DNA of 64,000 bases from Homarus americanus. Taxonomy: Eukaryota; Arthropoda; Malacostraca; Decapoda; Nephropidae. The stretch lies in assembly GCF_018991925.1 (NCBI RefSeq), contig NW_024726235.1:6709105-6773104 (forward strand), in the 5' to 3' direction. Shown in pieces: positions 22,169 to 33,763 of the stretch; position 1 is the first letter of the stretch, and each line of letters starts with the position of its first letter. Under the pieces are notes generated by a model. The model was given only the letters and a program-made list of their open reading frames with translations. It had not been told where the DNA came from and ran no database searches. Position numbers and translations under genes: made by a program.

Positions 22169-25111
22169 CTACAATCTTGAGCTGTAACGCCTTGTGGGGC
22201 GAGCGTCCGCCAGCTCCAAGTAAGGACACTCAATAGAGTAGTGCCCCCTGAGATGCTTATACACCTCAACTAGGTCCCCCCTTGCCCGTCTGTAGTATAA
22301 GCTAGGCAAGTTCAGGCGCTCCAATCTCTCAGGGTAGCTGAGGTGCCGAAGTGCAGGCACCAGTCTGGTGGCCCTCCTTTGAACATTTTCAACCAACTGA
22401 CATTCCCTAGCATATCTCGGGGACCAGATGGGGTGACAGTACTGCAGATGGGGAAGCACTTCACTCCTGAAGATCGTTACGAGGGACGGACCCGTCTAGA
22501 TATCTGAACGACCTTCTTATAAGACCCAATAATTTATTTGCCTGATTTACCTTCTTCTCACAATGGCCCGAGAACTTCAGCTCATTGTCAACATACACAC
22601 CTCGGTCCTTCTCACACACAGTCTCAACTAGTGCAGTTTCTTCATCCCGTTGGAACATATGATACGCCTCCTTACCGTTGGTACGCCCCAGGTGCATCCT
22701 CTTACACTTCGTGACATTGAATCTCAGCAGCCATTTCTTCGACCATTCCTGGAGCCCACAGAGGTCCTTCTGCAGCTCTTCACAGTCCGCTTGGTTCTTA
22801 ATTTCCCGAAATAACTTGGCGTCATCGGCAAACATTTGTATGGAGGAGTGTACAACGTCAGGCATGTCATTTCTGAAACAAACAAACAACAGCGGGCCCA
22901 ATACACTACCCTGTGGTACCCCCTTGTGACAGGTACAGATGACGATTTCGTGCCATTAATCACCACACACTGCTTGCGGTCATGTAGAAAGTCTTCTATC
23001 CACGCTAGGACATTTCCCCGAATTCCGTACCCTTCCAGTTTGATTTTCAGCCTTTCGTGGGGTACACTGTCGAAAGCCTTGGCAAAATCTAGGTAAATAT
23101 TGTCGATATTACCACCCCGTTCCAGAATATGGGTCCAAATATCCAATACCTTGAGCAATTGTGTTAAGCAAGAGCGCCCCGGTATAAAACCGTGTTGGCA
23201 ATCTTTTACAAGGTTGTTTCGTATTAGATATTCCATTTCGGCATCTCTGATAATACTCTCAAGCACCTTACATATTATGCTGATCAGGCTCACCGGTCTA
23301 CAGTTGTTCGTAGAGTGACGATCGCCCTTCTTGAAGATAGGACTCACATGAGCCACTTTCCATTCACTGGGGACCATTTGTCCATCCAGGCATTTACAAA
23401 ACAGGATCTTCAGGGACTCTGCAAGCTCCTTGCACAACTCTCTTAGCACCATGTCAGGGCCAGGACTTTTATGGATCTTTAGCCTGGACAGTTTATTTCT
23501 AATACCCTCTTCTGTGAACACAATGTGGGTCAGTGCTGTGTCGAACCGTCTGTCCTCAAACGCAGGAAGGTTAGTTGCATCCTCTCTTGTGAACACCGAG
23601 GAAAAGAAGCTGTTCAATGCCTCAGCTTTATCCTGGTCAGAATCTGCGTAACTACCATCCACCAGCCTCAGGTCTGATACTCCTACTCGCGTTTTCAATT
23701 TCGACTTTGCATAGCGGTAAAACGCCTTTGGGTTTGACTTGACCTCGCTTGCAACCAGCCTCTGGAACTCCTTTTCAGCCCTTCTACACTCTGTCTTTGT
23801 TTGGTTTCTGGCTCTTGCATACATCCTCCTGTCTTGCTCATCATTTGACCCATCCCACGTCTTGAATTTCTGGGTTTTCTTCTTAATTTTGTCGACTGCC
23901 GCATGGTCCATGTGTAGGGATCCCCTCGTATTCTTAGAAGCACTGGGTTTGGTCTTGGGTATATATTTATCGATCAAATGGGTCACTTTACTAGTTATGA
24001 TATTCAGCATAGTGTCCGCTTTCTTGTACCTTAATGAGCCAGGCCAGTTGATACCACTCATCTCTTCCATCATCCCGTTGTAATTTCCCTTGTAATATTT
24101 GCACCTTGGCTTGGCCTTGTACTGAACTAGGTAACAGTTAAATCTGAATGACAACAATATATGGTGACTGGTGCCAACTGGGGCAAGGTGTTCCAGTTTG
24201 GCCACCATACCCTCCTCGTTTGTTATGATGAGGTCAAGTGGCTTGGGTGTTTGCTCCCCTCTGTAATGAGTCGGGTCTCTAACATGTTGGAACAGAAAAT
24301 TATCTCTCAGAGTTTCTACAAAAAGAGTAGCAGGGTTATTCAAGTCATTCGGGGTGGACTCGTTTCTCCAGTCGATGTCGCCATAGTTAAAGTCCCCCAT
24401 GATAAGGAGGTGGCTAGGGTTGAGCATCGCCGCGTTGTTTATTAAGGTTCTTAAGTTCCTTTGATTTAGTGGGCCACAGTTTGGGGATTTGTAGATACAC
24501 CCGACGATAAGTAAGTCCCCTCCCTTTAAATTAATTTTACACCACTTGGACTCTTCAAAAACATCCTCTCCCTGTACCCTCGCCTGGCTGGCTCTAAGGT
24601 CTTGCCTAGCATAGATAACCACACCCCTTTTGCAAGTTTCTTGAGATAGGTTCGTAAATGAGTCATATCCAGCAATACTGAACTCACATTCCTCTGGGTC
24701 GATTCTCCTGTTCTTGTACAACAGTTCTACAACTCCTACAATATCTGGTTGGTGTACTCTTAGTAGTGTTTCAAATTCCTCTCTCTTATCAAGGAACGTG
24801 TCAGTATTAGTGTACATGACATTCAAGCCAGAATTTGTTCTCGGTAACGTCTCTGCTCTTAGTAATAAACCCGCTCCCCCCACATTCTCAGAAGCTGCAG
24901 CATTTGCTAAGTACACTGTATTTTGCAGGGTGTGGTTAGAAATGTCATTGTTTACATGGCGCTCGCCCCCTCCTGTCCGGTAGGCTGAGCTGGTGCCGCC
25001 TCTTGGGTGGGGGGGGTGGGTTGAGTGGGTGGAGGGTGCACTGCTGCCCGCTGGCCCTGTGTCGGCACACTTGTTTCCACTACCCTCCCCCTGAGTATAA
25101 CCCATGTACAC
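22169..25111 (-). pseudogene. LINE ORF2 (endonuclease-reverse transcriptase), one to two frameshifts
   Basis: A continuous frame of about 795 codons (25,111 to 22,724) holds endonuclease blocks (LNVMYTNTDTF, GVVIYARQDL, GDFNYGDIDW, LDLIITNEEG) and RT blocks (KSPGPDMVLREL, WKVAHVSPIFKKGD, HGFIPGRSCLTQLL, IYLDFAKAFDSVP). At a C run on + (22,919-22,923) one base is missing, so the block usually written [12 protein letters not shown] moves to the next frame. There the catalytic FADD is intact (22,821-22,832). A second break near 22,460 shifts the C-terminus (HPIWSPRYARECQLVENVQR) to a third frame. Otherwise all catalytic residues I can check are present. The first 130 or so residues of the long frame precede the endonuclease and may not be translated as ORF2. 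Confidence 0.8.
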
Positions 25112-25188
25112 CTGTCCCCGTTCCTCCTCGACTCCTCCCTCTTCTGCTTCAAGTCCTGCAGGAGCTTCTTGTGCTGTTCCCTCTGCAT
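24952..25188 (-). pseudogene. LINE ORF1, C-terminal remnant
   Basis: A short frame with a basic, helical start (KKLLQDLKQKREESRRNGD) followed by a Pro/Gln/Ala-rich tail. It overlaps the start of ORF2 in another frame, as expected for ORF1 of a two-ORF LINE. Only the C-terminal part is present. No enzymatic motif is visible. Confidence 0.4.
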
Positions 25189-25425
25189 TACCGTGCGGTC
25201 TTATGTTCTTATGTTTACAATATAATCAGCTGGGTAATCGTGTGTTGGTGGCAAGTAGTACCGGATTATGGGGTTGGAGGGCCCTGAGCGACACCTAGCA
25301 GTGGGGGGGCTGCTGATAACTGAAAATAAATATAGGTAATATCCAAGGTCAATAAAAACAAAATCTAGTAATAATGACATATTTTTAAATTATTTATCCC
25401 ATTCAAAGAAAGCGTATACATTCAT

Positions 25426-25783
25426 TTACAAATGCACTTGTTGTGATTTTTTTTCTAGCAAATAAACGTACTGTATCTCATCGTCAAATGGAAGTTCACT
25501 TGAAATGTCTGACTCGGTGCTTAAAAGCATCAGATTGTTGAGTCTCTCCCGGCGCATCGTGGTCCGCAGCGCAGCCTGTTTTTTTATCAGTTTCATTTTT
25601 GAGAAGGTACGTTCCCCGGTAGAATTGGAGACCATTAACACCAGATATATCTTCAAAACCGTTTCTACATTTGGAAATGCTGATTGTAAGCCATCGTTTT
25701 CCTTTATAATTCTGTAATAAGACGACTCATTGGGCTCATCCTCGGCTTTTGCATACAACTTTACCAGAGACGAGAGTTTTTAC
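25426..25783 (-). pseudogene. hAT transposase, C-terminal dimerisation domain
   Basis: The frame contains NVETVLKIYLVLMVSNSTGE, then RTFSKMKLIKKQAALRTTM and RRERLNNLMLLSTES. This is the conserved hATC dimerisation pattern (ERxFSxxKxIKxxLRxxMxxxRLxxLxLL). It is the C-terminal end of a hAT transposase; the catalytic core is missing. Confidence 0.75.
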
Positions 25784-26008
25784 TTTTACTTTTATCCTCT
25801 TCACCACTGATCGGCTCGTTAGCCGCTTGGGCGATCCATCACGTCTCTGTTACGCACTGTTGGCAAGTACTGGGCATACACCGGCTCCTGAATGTACCTG
25901 AACCCGCTCCAGTGTTGGTCAGGTCTTGTCTTGAAAGAGCTCACACTCAGTGCCGTCACAACACTTTCTGGTAGATTGTTCCAAGAGTTCACAACTCTCA
26001 CTCTGAAT
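25784..26008 (-). mobile_element. CR1-like LINE 3' end, solo fragment
   Basis: About 225 bases nearly identical to 21,838-22,125 minus its internal duplication, encoding RVVNSWNNLPESVV and the CR1 C-terminus. It is inserted in the hAT transposase, in the same orientation as the full LINE just to the left. Confidence 0.8.
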
Positions 26009-26463
26009 CATTTCATTGGAGATGTTTTCATCAATATATTTTCCATAAGTTTGCAGAAGATTTTCTGTAGCGGAATGAATGGCATCGGCTGACATGGTTC
26101 CAGATTGCTTAAAAAGCCGAAGCGATCCTTCACCAACGTGTATGCAGAAATACTTTCGTTTAGGGATACCACTAGGTGATCAATGACTGTGAGGAAGCAT
26201 TTTGTTTGGAAATTGTCTCTTGGACTGAGATCCACTTCACTTGAACGTCCATAATCCAGTGGAGCGAGCCGTACGTTTGATCCCCCCTGACGACCTGAAT
26301 GGACACACTCAGTGCTTCCTGCCAGATATTTTGCTTTTTCCTCATAGGCATCGAAACTGTCTCGCTTTCTTTCAACGAAACATTTCAAGGAAACCAGCGA
26401 ATTTACTGTTGATTGAAGAATTAGTTTTGGATCTTGAAGACGTTTTTGTCGTGTGGTTTTCAC
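26008..26463 (-). pseudogene. hAT transposase, internal fragment
   Basis: A frame of about 150 codons on the - strand (RQKRLQDPKLILQSTVNSLV, FVERKRDSFDAYEEKAKYLA, DNFQTKCFLTVIDHLVVSLN) matches my recollection of the region upstream of the dimerisation domain in ZMYM/TTF-type hAT transposases. The frame stops where the CR1 fragment begins. Confidence 0.55.
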
Positions 26464-26638
26464 TTATTTATACAGTCTTTTTATTGTTTTATTATAACCT
26501 CTGTGTTAAATAAGTTAAATCAGTTCACCAAACATGAGTTTTAGTAGGAAATATTTGTGGCAGCCTGGTGGAGTTACGGTAAGTGGTGCACAGCGAGTGT
26601 TAGGCAATCTGTTCCACTTGTTTATCGCTCTGTAGTAA

Positions 26639-26660
26639 AGTTTTTTTTTTTTTTTTTTTC
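26639..26660. repeat. Poly(T) tract
   Basis: About 22 consecutive T near the right end of the hAT element. Confidence 0.9.
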
Positions 26661-26805
26661 ACTGTTGTGGGCGGCCCCTAGATGTCGGGGGCCCTGGGCG
26701 TGCGCCCGGTACGCCTTCCCCATAATCCAGGCTTGGTGGCAAGTCATGAAAAAATTTATGTACTACAGTACACCTTATATTAATGTAAACCTACGTGTGA
26801 TGTGT

Positions 26806-27299
26806 TGTAGTGGATTTCTCCCCTACAAACGCTGTTTGTCGCTGCGTAGCCGACCCCGCGAATTCCCCAGTGTATGCCTCGTGGTCTGGGTCAACCAGCG
26901 CCGCCATACATCACTGAGGTCAACTACTAAGCCACGCCTACCCCCCGCTATTTAAGACCTGACCTCGTGGTGATCTCTCTCTTTCTACCTACACCAACCA
27001 GCCAGCAACACCTCCTCCTCCGCCTGCCTGGCGGTCCTCGCTCCCGCCGGCGAGCATGGCGACCCACAAGCTGTCCTCCTCTGAGCACCCTCACCAACCA
27101 GCTCTCTCTACATCACACTTGTAACCATGCTGCCTTCCCAGCACCAAGCTGCATTGTACATCCAATACAACATGTATACAGAGAGCACATTGTGAGTTTC
27201 CTTTCTCCATCCCATCCTGAGTGTGAACACAAACTAAGTACCCCACAGTGTGACGCCAGGCCCAATTGGTGGACTGTAAATAAAAAACCTAACCCTACA
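26806..27299 (+). repeat. Probable solo LTR
   Basis: Starts TGTAGTGG and ends CCCTACA, giving short inverted TGTAG/CTACA ends. A TATA-like box TATTTAAG lies at 26,949-26,956, a CT-rich initiator-like region about 30 bases on, and AATAAA at 27,279-27,284, 15 bases before the end. This layout (U3, R, U5 in 494 bp) is typical of LTRs of Gypsy/BEL-type elements. No internal retroelement sequence and no clear target duplication flank it. Confidence 0.45.
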
Positions 27300-27799
27300 A
27301 TAATATCACGGAGCCTCGAGAGATCAAACTATAACTCAAATAGGTAGGTACACAGACTTGCACATGCAATTGCTTTTTAGGGATAACTCTTACAACATAA
27401 CTATTAGTTCTGCCGAATAGGTAAAACCTCAAATTTATTGCTATTAGTTTATGGAAATTAATTCGTATATGATTAAATTAATCAAATATGTCATTTGCTA
27501 TAATTACCTAAGTTAGATTCTGTTAGTTTGGTTTTGTTCGTAATAAAGCTATTTATTCCGTTTAAATTATGATTATCTAGGGAGATCATCACTACACAAT
27601 ACAGTGTAGGCCAGTTTGATTTCACTATTATCATATATTCGAGTCCAGAACCCACGTGGGAAGAGTGTTATATCGTGTGACCCAAAGTCTAATTTAATTA
27701 GACTTTGGTGTGACCTCCCAAACATCGCAGGTTCCCTCCTGGTACTTCGGTTTCCTCCTGCATTAACATTGACAATGAAGTTCATTACAAAGTAACAAA

Positions 27800-27808
<9 letters not shown>

Positions 27809-27862
<54 letters not shown>
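27809..27862. repeat. (TA)n microsatellite
   Basis: About 54 bases of TA ending about 105 bases upstream of the DNAJC8 start codon. Confidence 0.95.
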
Positions 27863-27865
<3 letters not shown>

Positions 27866-27966
27866 ATTGGATAAAGTAGTATATTAATATTATTATATTA
27901 CTACTCCTTATACACGGGTGTCCTTACACTGATGCTCCTTTACAAGGCATCTGTAAACAAGCTGCT

Positions 27967-28056
27967 ATGGCGTCCCCTATGTTTAAGCCCATCGGATCAA
28001 ATTCCGGTGGTGCTTCGGGTGAAGGAGAAAATAAGTTCGACGTCTTCTATAAGGAC
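27967..28056 (+). CDS. DNAJC8: DNAJC8 exon 1 (residues 1-30)
   Basis: Gly/Ser-rich N-terminus ending KFDVFYKD, then donor GTTAGT. Joined to exon 2 it gives [14 protein letters not shown], which aligns without a gap to the FYSEVKQIEKRDSV region of human DNAJC8. The frame runs on past the donor to 28,152 but that extension is intron. Assignment rests on this short match, the phase-0 donor and the exact total length. Confidence 0.82.
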
Positions 28057-31000
28057 GTTAGTATTATATGTGTAGAGTTTTATTTTGGTTGTGAGAGGAG
28101 TCATGGGCTCACATGTGGGGCAGGAGGAGTGACCCATGACCAGGTGATCTGACACTTGGGGTTACTAACACCGAGTGTGTGTGTGGGGGTGGGCAGAAGA
28201 ACAATATATCCTGCTAAGTTTGGACTTTTCTTATTCATTTAAGACACTATGAAGTTTTGCTTATAAGAAATAAGTACTATTCTGAAAATTTCTCTAATAC
28301 ATCTTCGCCAGTGGTGTATTTTACCCGGTACAGTGCTGCAGGTGGAAATTTATTTTGTACCAAAGATCAACTGAAAGTAACTTTATTTTCCAGTGAAATG
28401 CATAAATTGGGTGAATCATATAGTGTCACTGTCAAGAATACTGATTACTTGACTTTATTACTGATGCACTTGACGTTATTACCTTGGAAATATACTTTCA
28501 TTAGGTAAAGTTAAGGCAATATTACAGTAAACAGCAACCACAGAATTCAGGAAATTCACTACACTCGATCGATAGAAATATTGTTAAATTTGCATAAGCG
28601 CACTCCACTCTGTTAGAAAGTCACAAATATATTTTTCTAGTGTATTTGTGTGTGTTTAGACTGAATATGACCTTCATTTCCGTCGGAAATTGGCCGTTTT
28701 TTTATTAAAAAAAATTTCGTGGGACGTTTTCTGAAAAAAAATATTGGCTAAGCGAATAAAAAATACACCAAAAACCACTAGAAAAACAAAAACCAAACCT
28801 AACCTAACCTAACTGACTCTCACCATACAGCATGATGGAATCACCTATTTCTTACCTTATTGGCCTGGTTCTTGTTCATCGTTGGATTCTGAGATTCTTA
28901 CACAATGCCCCATATGTTGGTCTTTGCGATATTTACATTTAGTCTTGCACTTAAGACACTTTACTGAGGTTGGAAGAACACCATGCGATCCAAAAAATGC
29001 TATAGTTTCTTTGTTTTTCCCCCAAAACTTGCAATCGGCACCATATAATTTAAGTGACACCCATCGCAGACTTCCATGGTCGGAAATTAATTTGAATTTC
29101 AAAATATGAGAGACCCAAAATAAAAATCGAATTTGATTGGGCCAAAAATACTGCGAATTAAATAAAAAATAATTTTAATTGGTTGCAAAAAAAAAAGCCT
29201 TTGATTGGCCGCGTAACGTTTACGGGAACGCATGCGCGTGATGATTTCTGAAGGAGAAACGCAGTGTGGGAGGTGAGGTAGGCGATAATGGCGGAAGATT
29301 AATGGAAAAAAAATAGAGAAAATTTTGGAAATGCTATCTCCGTTATTATACATTTGCGACGGTAATGTAATAGATGAAAATTATCTTATAATTAGACGTC
29401 TTCTTCGAATATGATAACAGATTAGTGGTAGGAATGTGGTGTGAAAACGCAATAATACAAAACTATTCTATGATAATTTTGTTTAAAACTTTTTTTTTAC
29501 GGGAATTATCCCACCCAGGCACAGGTCGAACGACCCACAACGGGGCGGGGGGGAATAAGAACATAAAGAAATTAAAAATAGAGAAAAAAAAGGTTGTACT
29601 GTACTGTGTTAATCTACACCACGAAGATGCCGGAAAACCAGCTTTTTAAAGTGAAGCAGATTGTATAAATATGGAAACACAGAAGAAGGCAGAGCATTCC
29701 ACAGTTTGGCTGCGTGAGAAAAGAAGGATGTACTATAATGGGTTATTCTAGTGTGACTGACATCCACAGAGAAATGGTGAGCACCGCAGGCAAGACGTGT
29801 GTTACGAGCCCACGGCCTTGCCGGCGGTACACAGGATGCCAAATCCACCGAACATTGCCCGTTTAAGTACTTGTAAAAGAAAGAGAGTGAAGCAACATTG
29901 CGGCGAAGAGAAAGGGAAGAAAGATTGTCAACTAAAGGAAGATAGTTAATAAGACGAAATGCCTTAGACTTTAGCAAAGCGTTTGACAGAGTACCGCAGA
30001 GGCTTCTGAGAAAAGTTAAGGCTCATGGTATCGAGGGGAAAGTTTTAAATTGGATAAAATCATGGCTTTCCGATAGAACACAGAGGGTCAGCGTAGATGG
30101 TGTTAAATCTGAGTGGGGCTGTGTAACCAGTGGGGTTCCCCAGGGCTCAGTACTGGGCCCACTCTTGTTCATAATCTACATAAACGATCTACATACTGGA
30201 ATCAGCAGTGACAAGCAAGTTTGCGGATGACACCAAAATAGGGCGGCAGATTAATTTAGGGCAGGATGCAAATGCAATACAGGAGGATTTAAATAAACTG
30301 CAGGAGTGGTCAGAAAAATGGCAAATGAAATTCAAGACCAGCAAGTGCAGTGTACTTAATATTGGAAGAACAAACACTCACTGTATACAGCCTTAACAAC
30401 ATCAACCTAGAGAAGTCGACATGAAAGAGACTTAGGGGTACTTGTAAGCCCGGTCCTACGGCCTAGAAAACAGTGTGTTAATGTTCGAAATAAAGCAAAC
30501 AGAGTACTGCATTAGGTTTTACATCTAGAAGTGTTAGTAATAAGAGTGCAGAGGTCTTATTGCAACTATATCTTGCGCTAGTCAGGCTGCACCTCGATTA
30601 TGCGGTTCAGTCCTGGTGCCCTTATTATAGAATGGATATCAATTCACTGGAGTCGGTGCAGCGAAGAATGACGAAAATAATTCCGGGACTTAGAAATCTT
30701 CCATATCAAGAGAGGTTAAAGAAACTAAACTTGCATTCCCTAGAAAGACGAAGAGCGCGGGGAGATATGATAGAAGTATTTAAGTGGATGAAAGGAATCA
30801 ATAAAGGAGATATAGATAAAGTTCTTATAGTATCCGAGCAGGATAGGACTCGAAGCAACAGATTTAAGTTGGATAAGTTTAGGTTTTGGAGGGAGATAGG
30901 AAAGAACTGGTTCACAAATAGGGTGGTGGACGAGTGGAACAAAGCTTAGCAACTTTGTTGTAAGTGCTGGAATGCTGGAAAGTTTTAAAAGGAGGCTAGA

Positions 31001-33719
31001 TAGATTCCTGGATGATAGAGAGTGGTGGTAACTCTCGACAGGAGCTGTCATGCACAGACCAACCGGCCTATTGCAGACTCCTTACTTTTTTATGTTCTTA
31101 TGAGAGCAGTACTCCAAGTTAGGACAAATGAATCCCTTATATACTTGAAGCAACATTGGGCTAGGTAGCACATTTTTTTATCAGATTCTTTGGTTGCTGT
31201 AATCTGCAATTTTACCAAAGTTAATAATGATAGGTGTTCTTGTCTTTATTGGGCTTAAAGTTATGAGTACGTTCATTTATATTTAGCAGGTTTGGAAACT
31301 TCCCAAAGTACCGGAGGTTATAATTGATGACTGACCCGCGGATGAGTTATTTGTTTTACTGTTTATTTTCTTAATTTATTTTCATCAGTGAGTTCTGATA
31401 TGATGATCTTTTCTTGTGCAAGTGTTTTGTTTTGTAGATAATTAGGCACCTAGACGCGCACTGTTTTGTCTTCCCGGCGGTAATGTGGCCTTACCCTTTG
31501 CCACTTGCCTCTCATTAGTCTCATTCTCGTGCCCGTTTCATTTTTAGCATGGCGTGTGAAGGTTGTTGCTGTTGCTGGTCTTGTGCTACAGTTCTAGTGT
31601 GTTTAAAGGAACTTGGCTTGAAAATGCCTAGATTAAACCCAGTATTGTACTTTTATTAATATACATCTTTCTAAGAAAATAGTTTTCACAGCAATACTGT
31701 GAAATTGAGCTGGATTTGTGTGCAAAGTCTGTTGTATGTGACGTATTTCAAAACACTCTGCCGCCCGGGCTTGATCAACGCCGAAGCTCAGTGTATGCTT
31801 AAGAAACGTTCAGTATGGACAGCTGCTCACACATCCACTAAAAACGTAAAATTACACCATATCAAAGAAAGTTCTTTTTGTTTAACCCCTACTCCCTGGT
31901 TGACGTTCGGGAACATGCGCCTTTTCACGCCATTGTTTGAATGCCCAGTGGGGGTTATAAGGTTCCAGGATGACTATTTGGTGGTCACAACCACACGCAG
32001 GATAGCGTGGGTGGGCTCAGTGCGGTCAGTGCGCATTAGCCTGTAGCCATGGAGAGTCGTCCCTCAACCTCTCGTGCTAAAAAGTAATGTACAAGTAGTT
32101 GTATTGTAGTGTAGTATTACTGGAAAATAATGCTATGATTATGTTATAAATGTATTTATTTGTGAAATTATTATTCTGATAATTATTTATATGCATTACT
32201 TACTCTACCAAACACAATGACAGCCTGGCTACAGACTGCGTGTGTGTCGCCGAGAACTTTTTATGAAAAATAATGCAAATAAAATATTCTAAATTAAATA
32301 TTTTTACGAAATAAGTATTATAATCAGTAAATATATGCATTACTGGCCATCCCAGACACAAAGGCAAGCAGAAAATGGCCGTTAAGTGCGTAGGTTCTAC
32401 GAGCCTCACCGTCAAAACAACACTGTCCCCTTATCTCCCTCGCCACTGCTGCCCCAGGGAAGTTTCTTGAGGGCCAATATATAGTTTTTCTTACTTCTTT
32501 TTTATTGTTTTATTATTTAAAAGGGTTAAAAATTATTTTTGGAAAGTTGATTTATCTTGATTTACCCCGCATAAGGGGTACAGCCAGCGGCACCCTAGCC
32601 TGGGGTGTAGAGGTTAATATACCAGGGGGTCCAGGGATCAGAAGTTGGGTAAGGTTAGGTAGAAATGTTGGTTAGGCTGGCTAGGTCTGTCTTTCATACC
32701 CACTAAGGTTACCGGGTAGACTAGGTTTAATTTAGAAATAATCACTTTTTAACACATTTGCACGAACTGCAACAGTGTACAGTATTTGTGTAATCGCCTA
32801 ACCTTACTTGCGCAATATTTAAGTTTAACTGTATGCTTCTCTAATTTAATGTATGGTAATGAAATATACTAGAGTAGAATCTATGGCTAATATACGACTG
32901 GTGACCGTCAGCAGTTTGTTAATGATGGAGGGTGCTTTTAGACAGTTTTGTTTACTGATTACTTTTATTTCTATTCATGTTCTTAGGCAAATGCTTAGTT
33001 TTCGAGATAGAGGCGAGTTAAGATTGTACTGTATCTTACAGTCTCTTCATCATCTGTGATGTTGCAGGTTGTAAACAATGTACTGTGACTGTCAGGGGTA
33101 TGGTACTTGTGAGGGACATGGCCATCAGCGTTTCGGTAATTATGAGAGTGTTTTTAGACACAGGTTTGCACACTGATTATTTTCAGTTCTATTCGTAATT
33201 TTGTGTAAATGCTCAGTTTTATAGATACTGTATAGGTGAGTTAAGATGTAGGTTAGGTTAAGTCAGGTTTTCTTAGGTATGCTTAGGTTAGAACATGATT
33301 TCAACCATTTTTATGTTTATTTCCAACATAATACAATAAAAAATGGGTATTTTTAAACCCCTTTTCAAGGAAAAACAGTGGACAGTCATTATCTGAATAA
33401 TTACTGAATCTGTATCAAAATGCTATTTATCATTCCCATTTCTTTGAATTTATTGGCTACTATAAAGTGGCAAGTAGACCATGGCCTTTGTACCTACAGC
33501 ACCTTAGTAGATTGATATAACATTCACAGAAATGTGATTTACTAGGACCGAATTTGCAAGTGATATACAATATCTTCTATTCTAGCAATAGTCAATGGTT
33601 TAATCCTGCCAAAACCAAGCATACTTTTTTTTTTTTTTTACGGGGATTAGCCCACCCGGACACAGGTCACTGACCCACATCGGGGCCTGGGGGGCGAAAA
33701 TGTAATAATAATAATAATA

Positions 33720-33763
<44 letters not shown>

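Larger units (their letters stand above)
21838..25210 (-). mobile_element. CR1-like LINE, nearly full length, - strand
   Basis: A 3.4-kb element with the end of ORF1, an overlapping ORF2 (endonuclease plus RT) and a 3' region on the - strand. The last 170 bases carry a partial duplication: the block ATCGGCTCGCTAGCCGCCTGGGC occurs twice, near 21,860 and 21,935. A separate 3'-end copy of the same family lies at 25,784-26,008. The 5' end is truncated within ORF1. Few frameshifts suggest a fairly young copy. Confidence 0.8.
25225..26750 (-). mobile_element. hAT (ZMYM-type) DNA transposon, internally deleted
   Basis: Inverted ends are visible: GGATTATGGGGTTGGAGGGC near 25,263 matches the reverse complement of the 26,675-26,725 region (GGATTATGGGGAAGGCG and CAGGGCCC). 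Between them two transposase pieces lie on the - strand, separated by a CR1 3' end at 25,784-26,008. The element was therefore invaded after insertion. Outer boundaries are approximate and no 8-bp target duplication was confirmed. Confidence 0.6.

Noticed and set aside
28057..28152. Extension of exon 1 as an independent 61-codon protein
   Set aside because: The frame past 28,056 crosses a good donor and loses similarity to DNAJC8.
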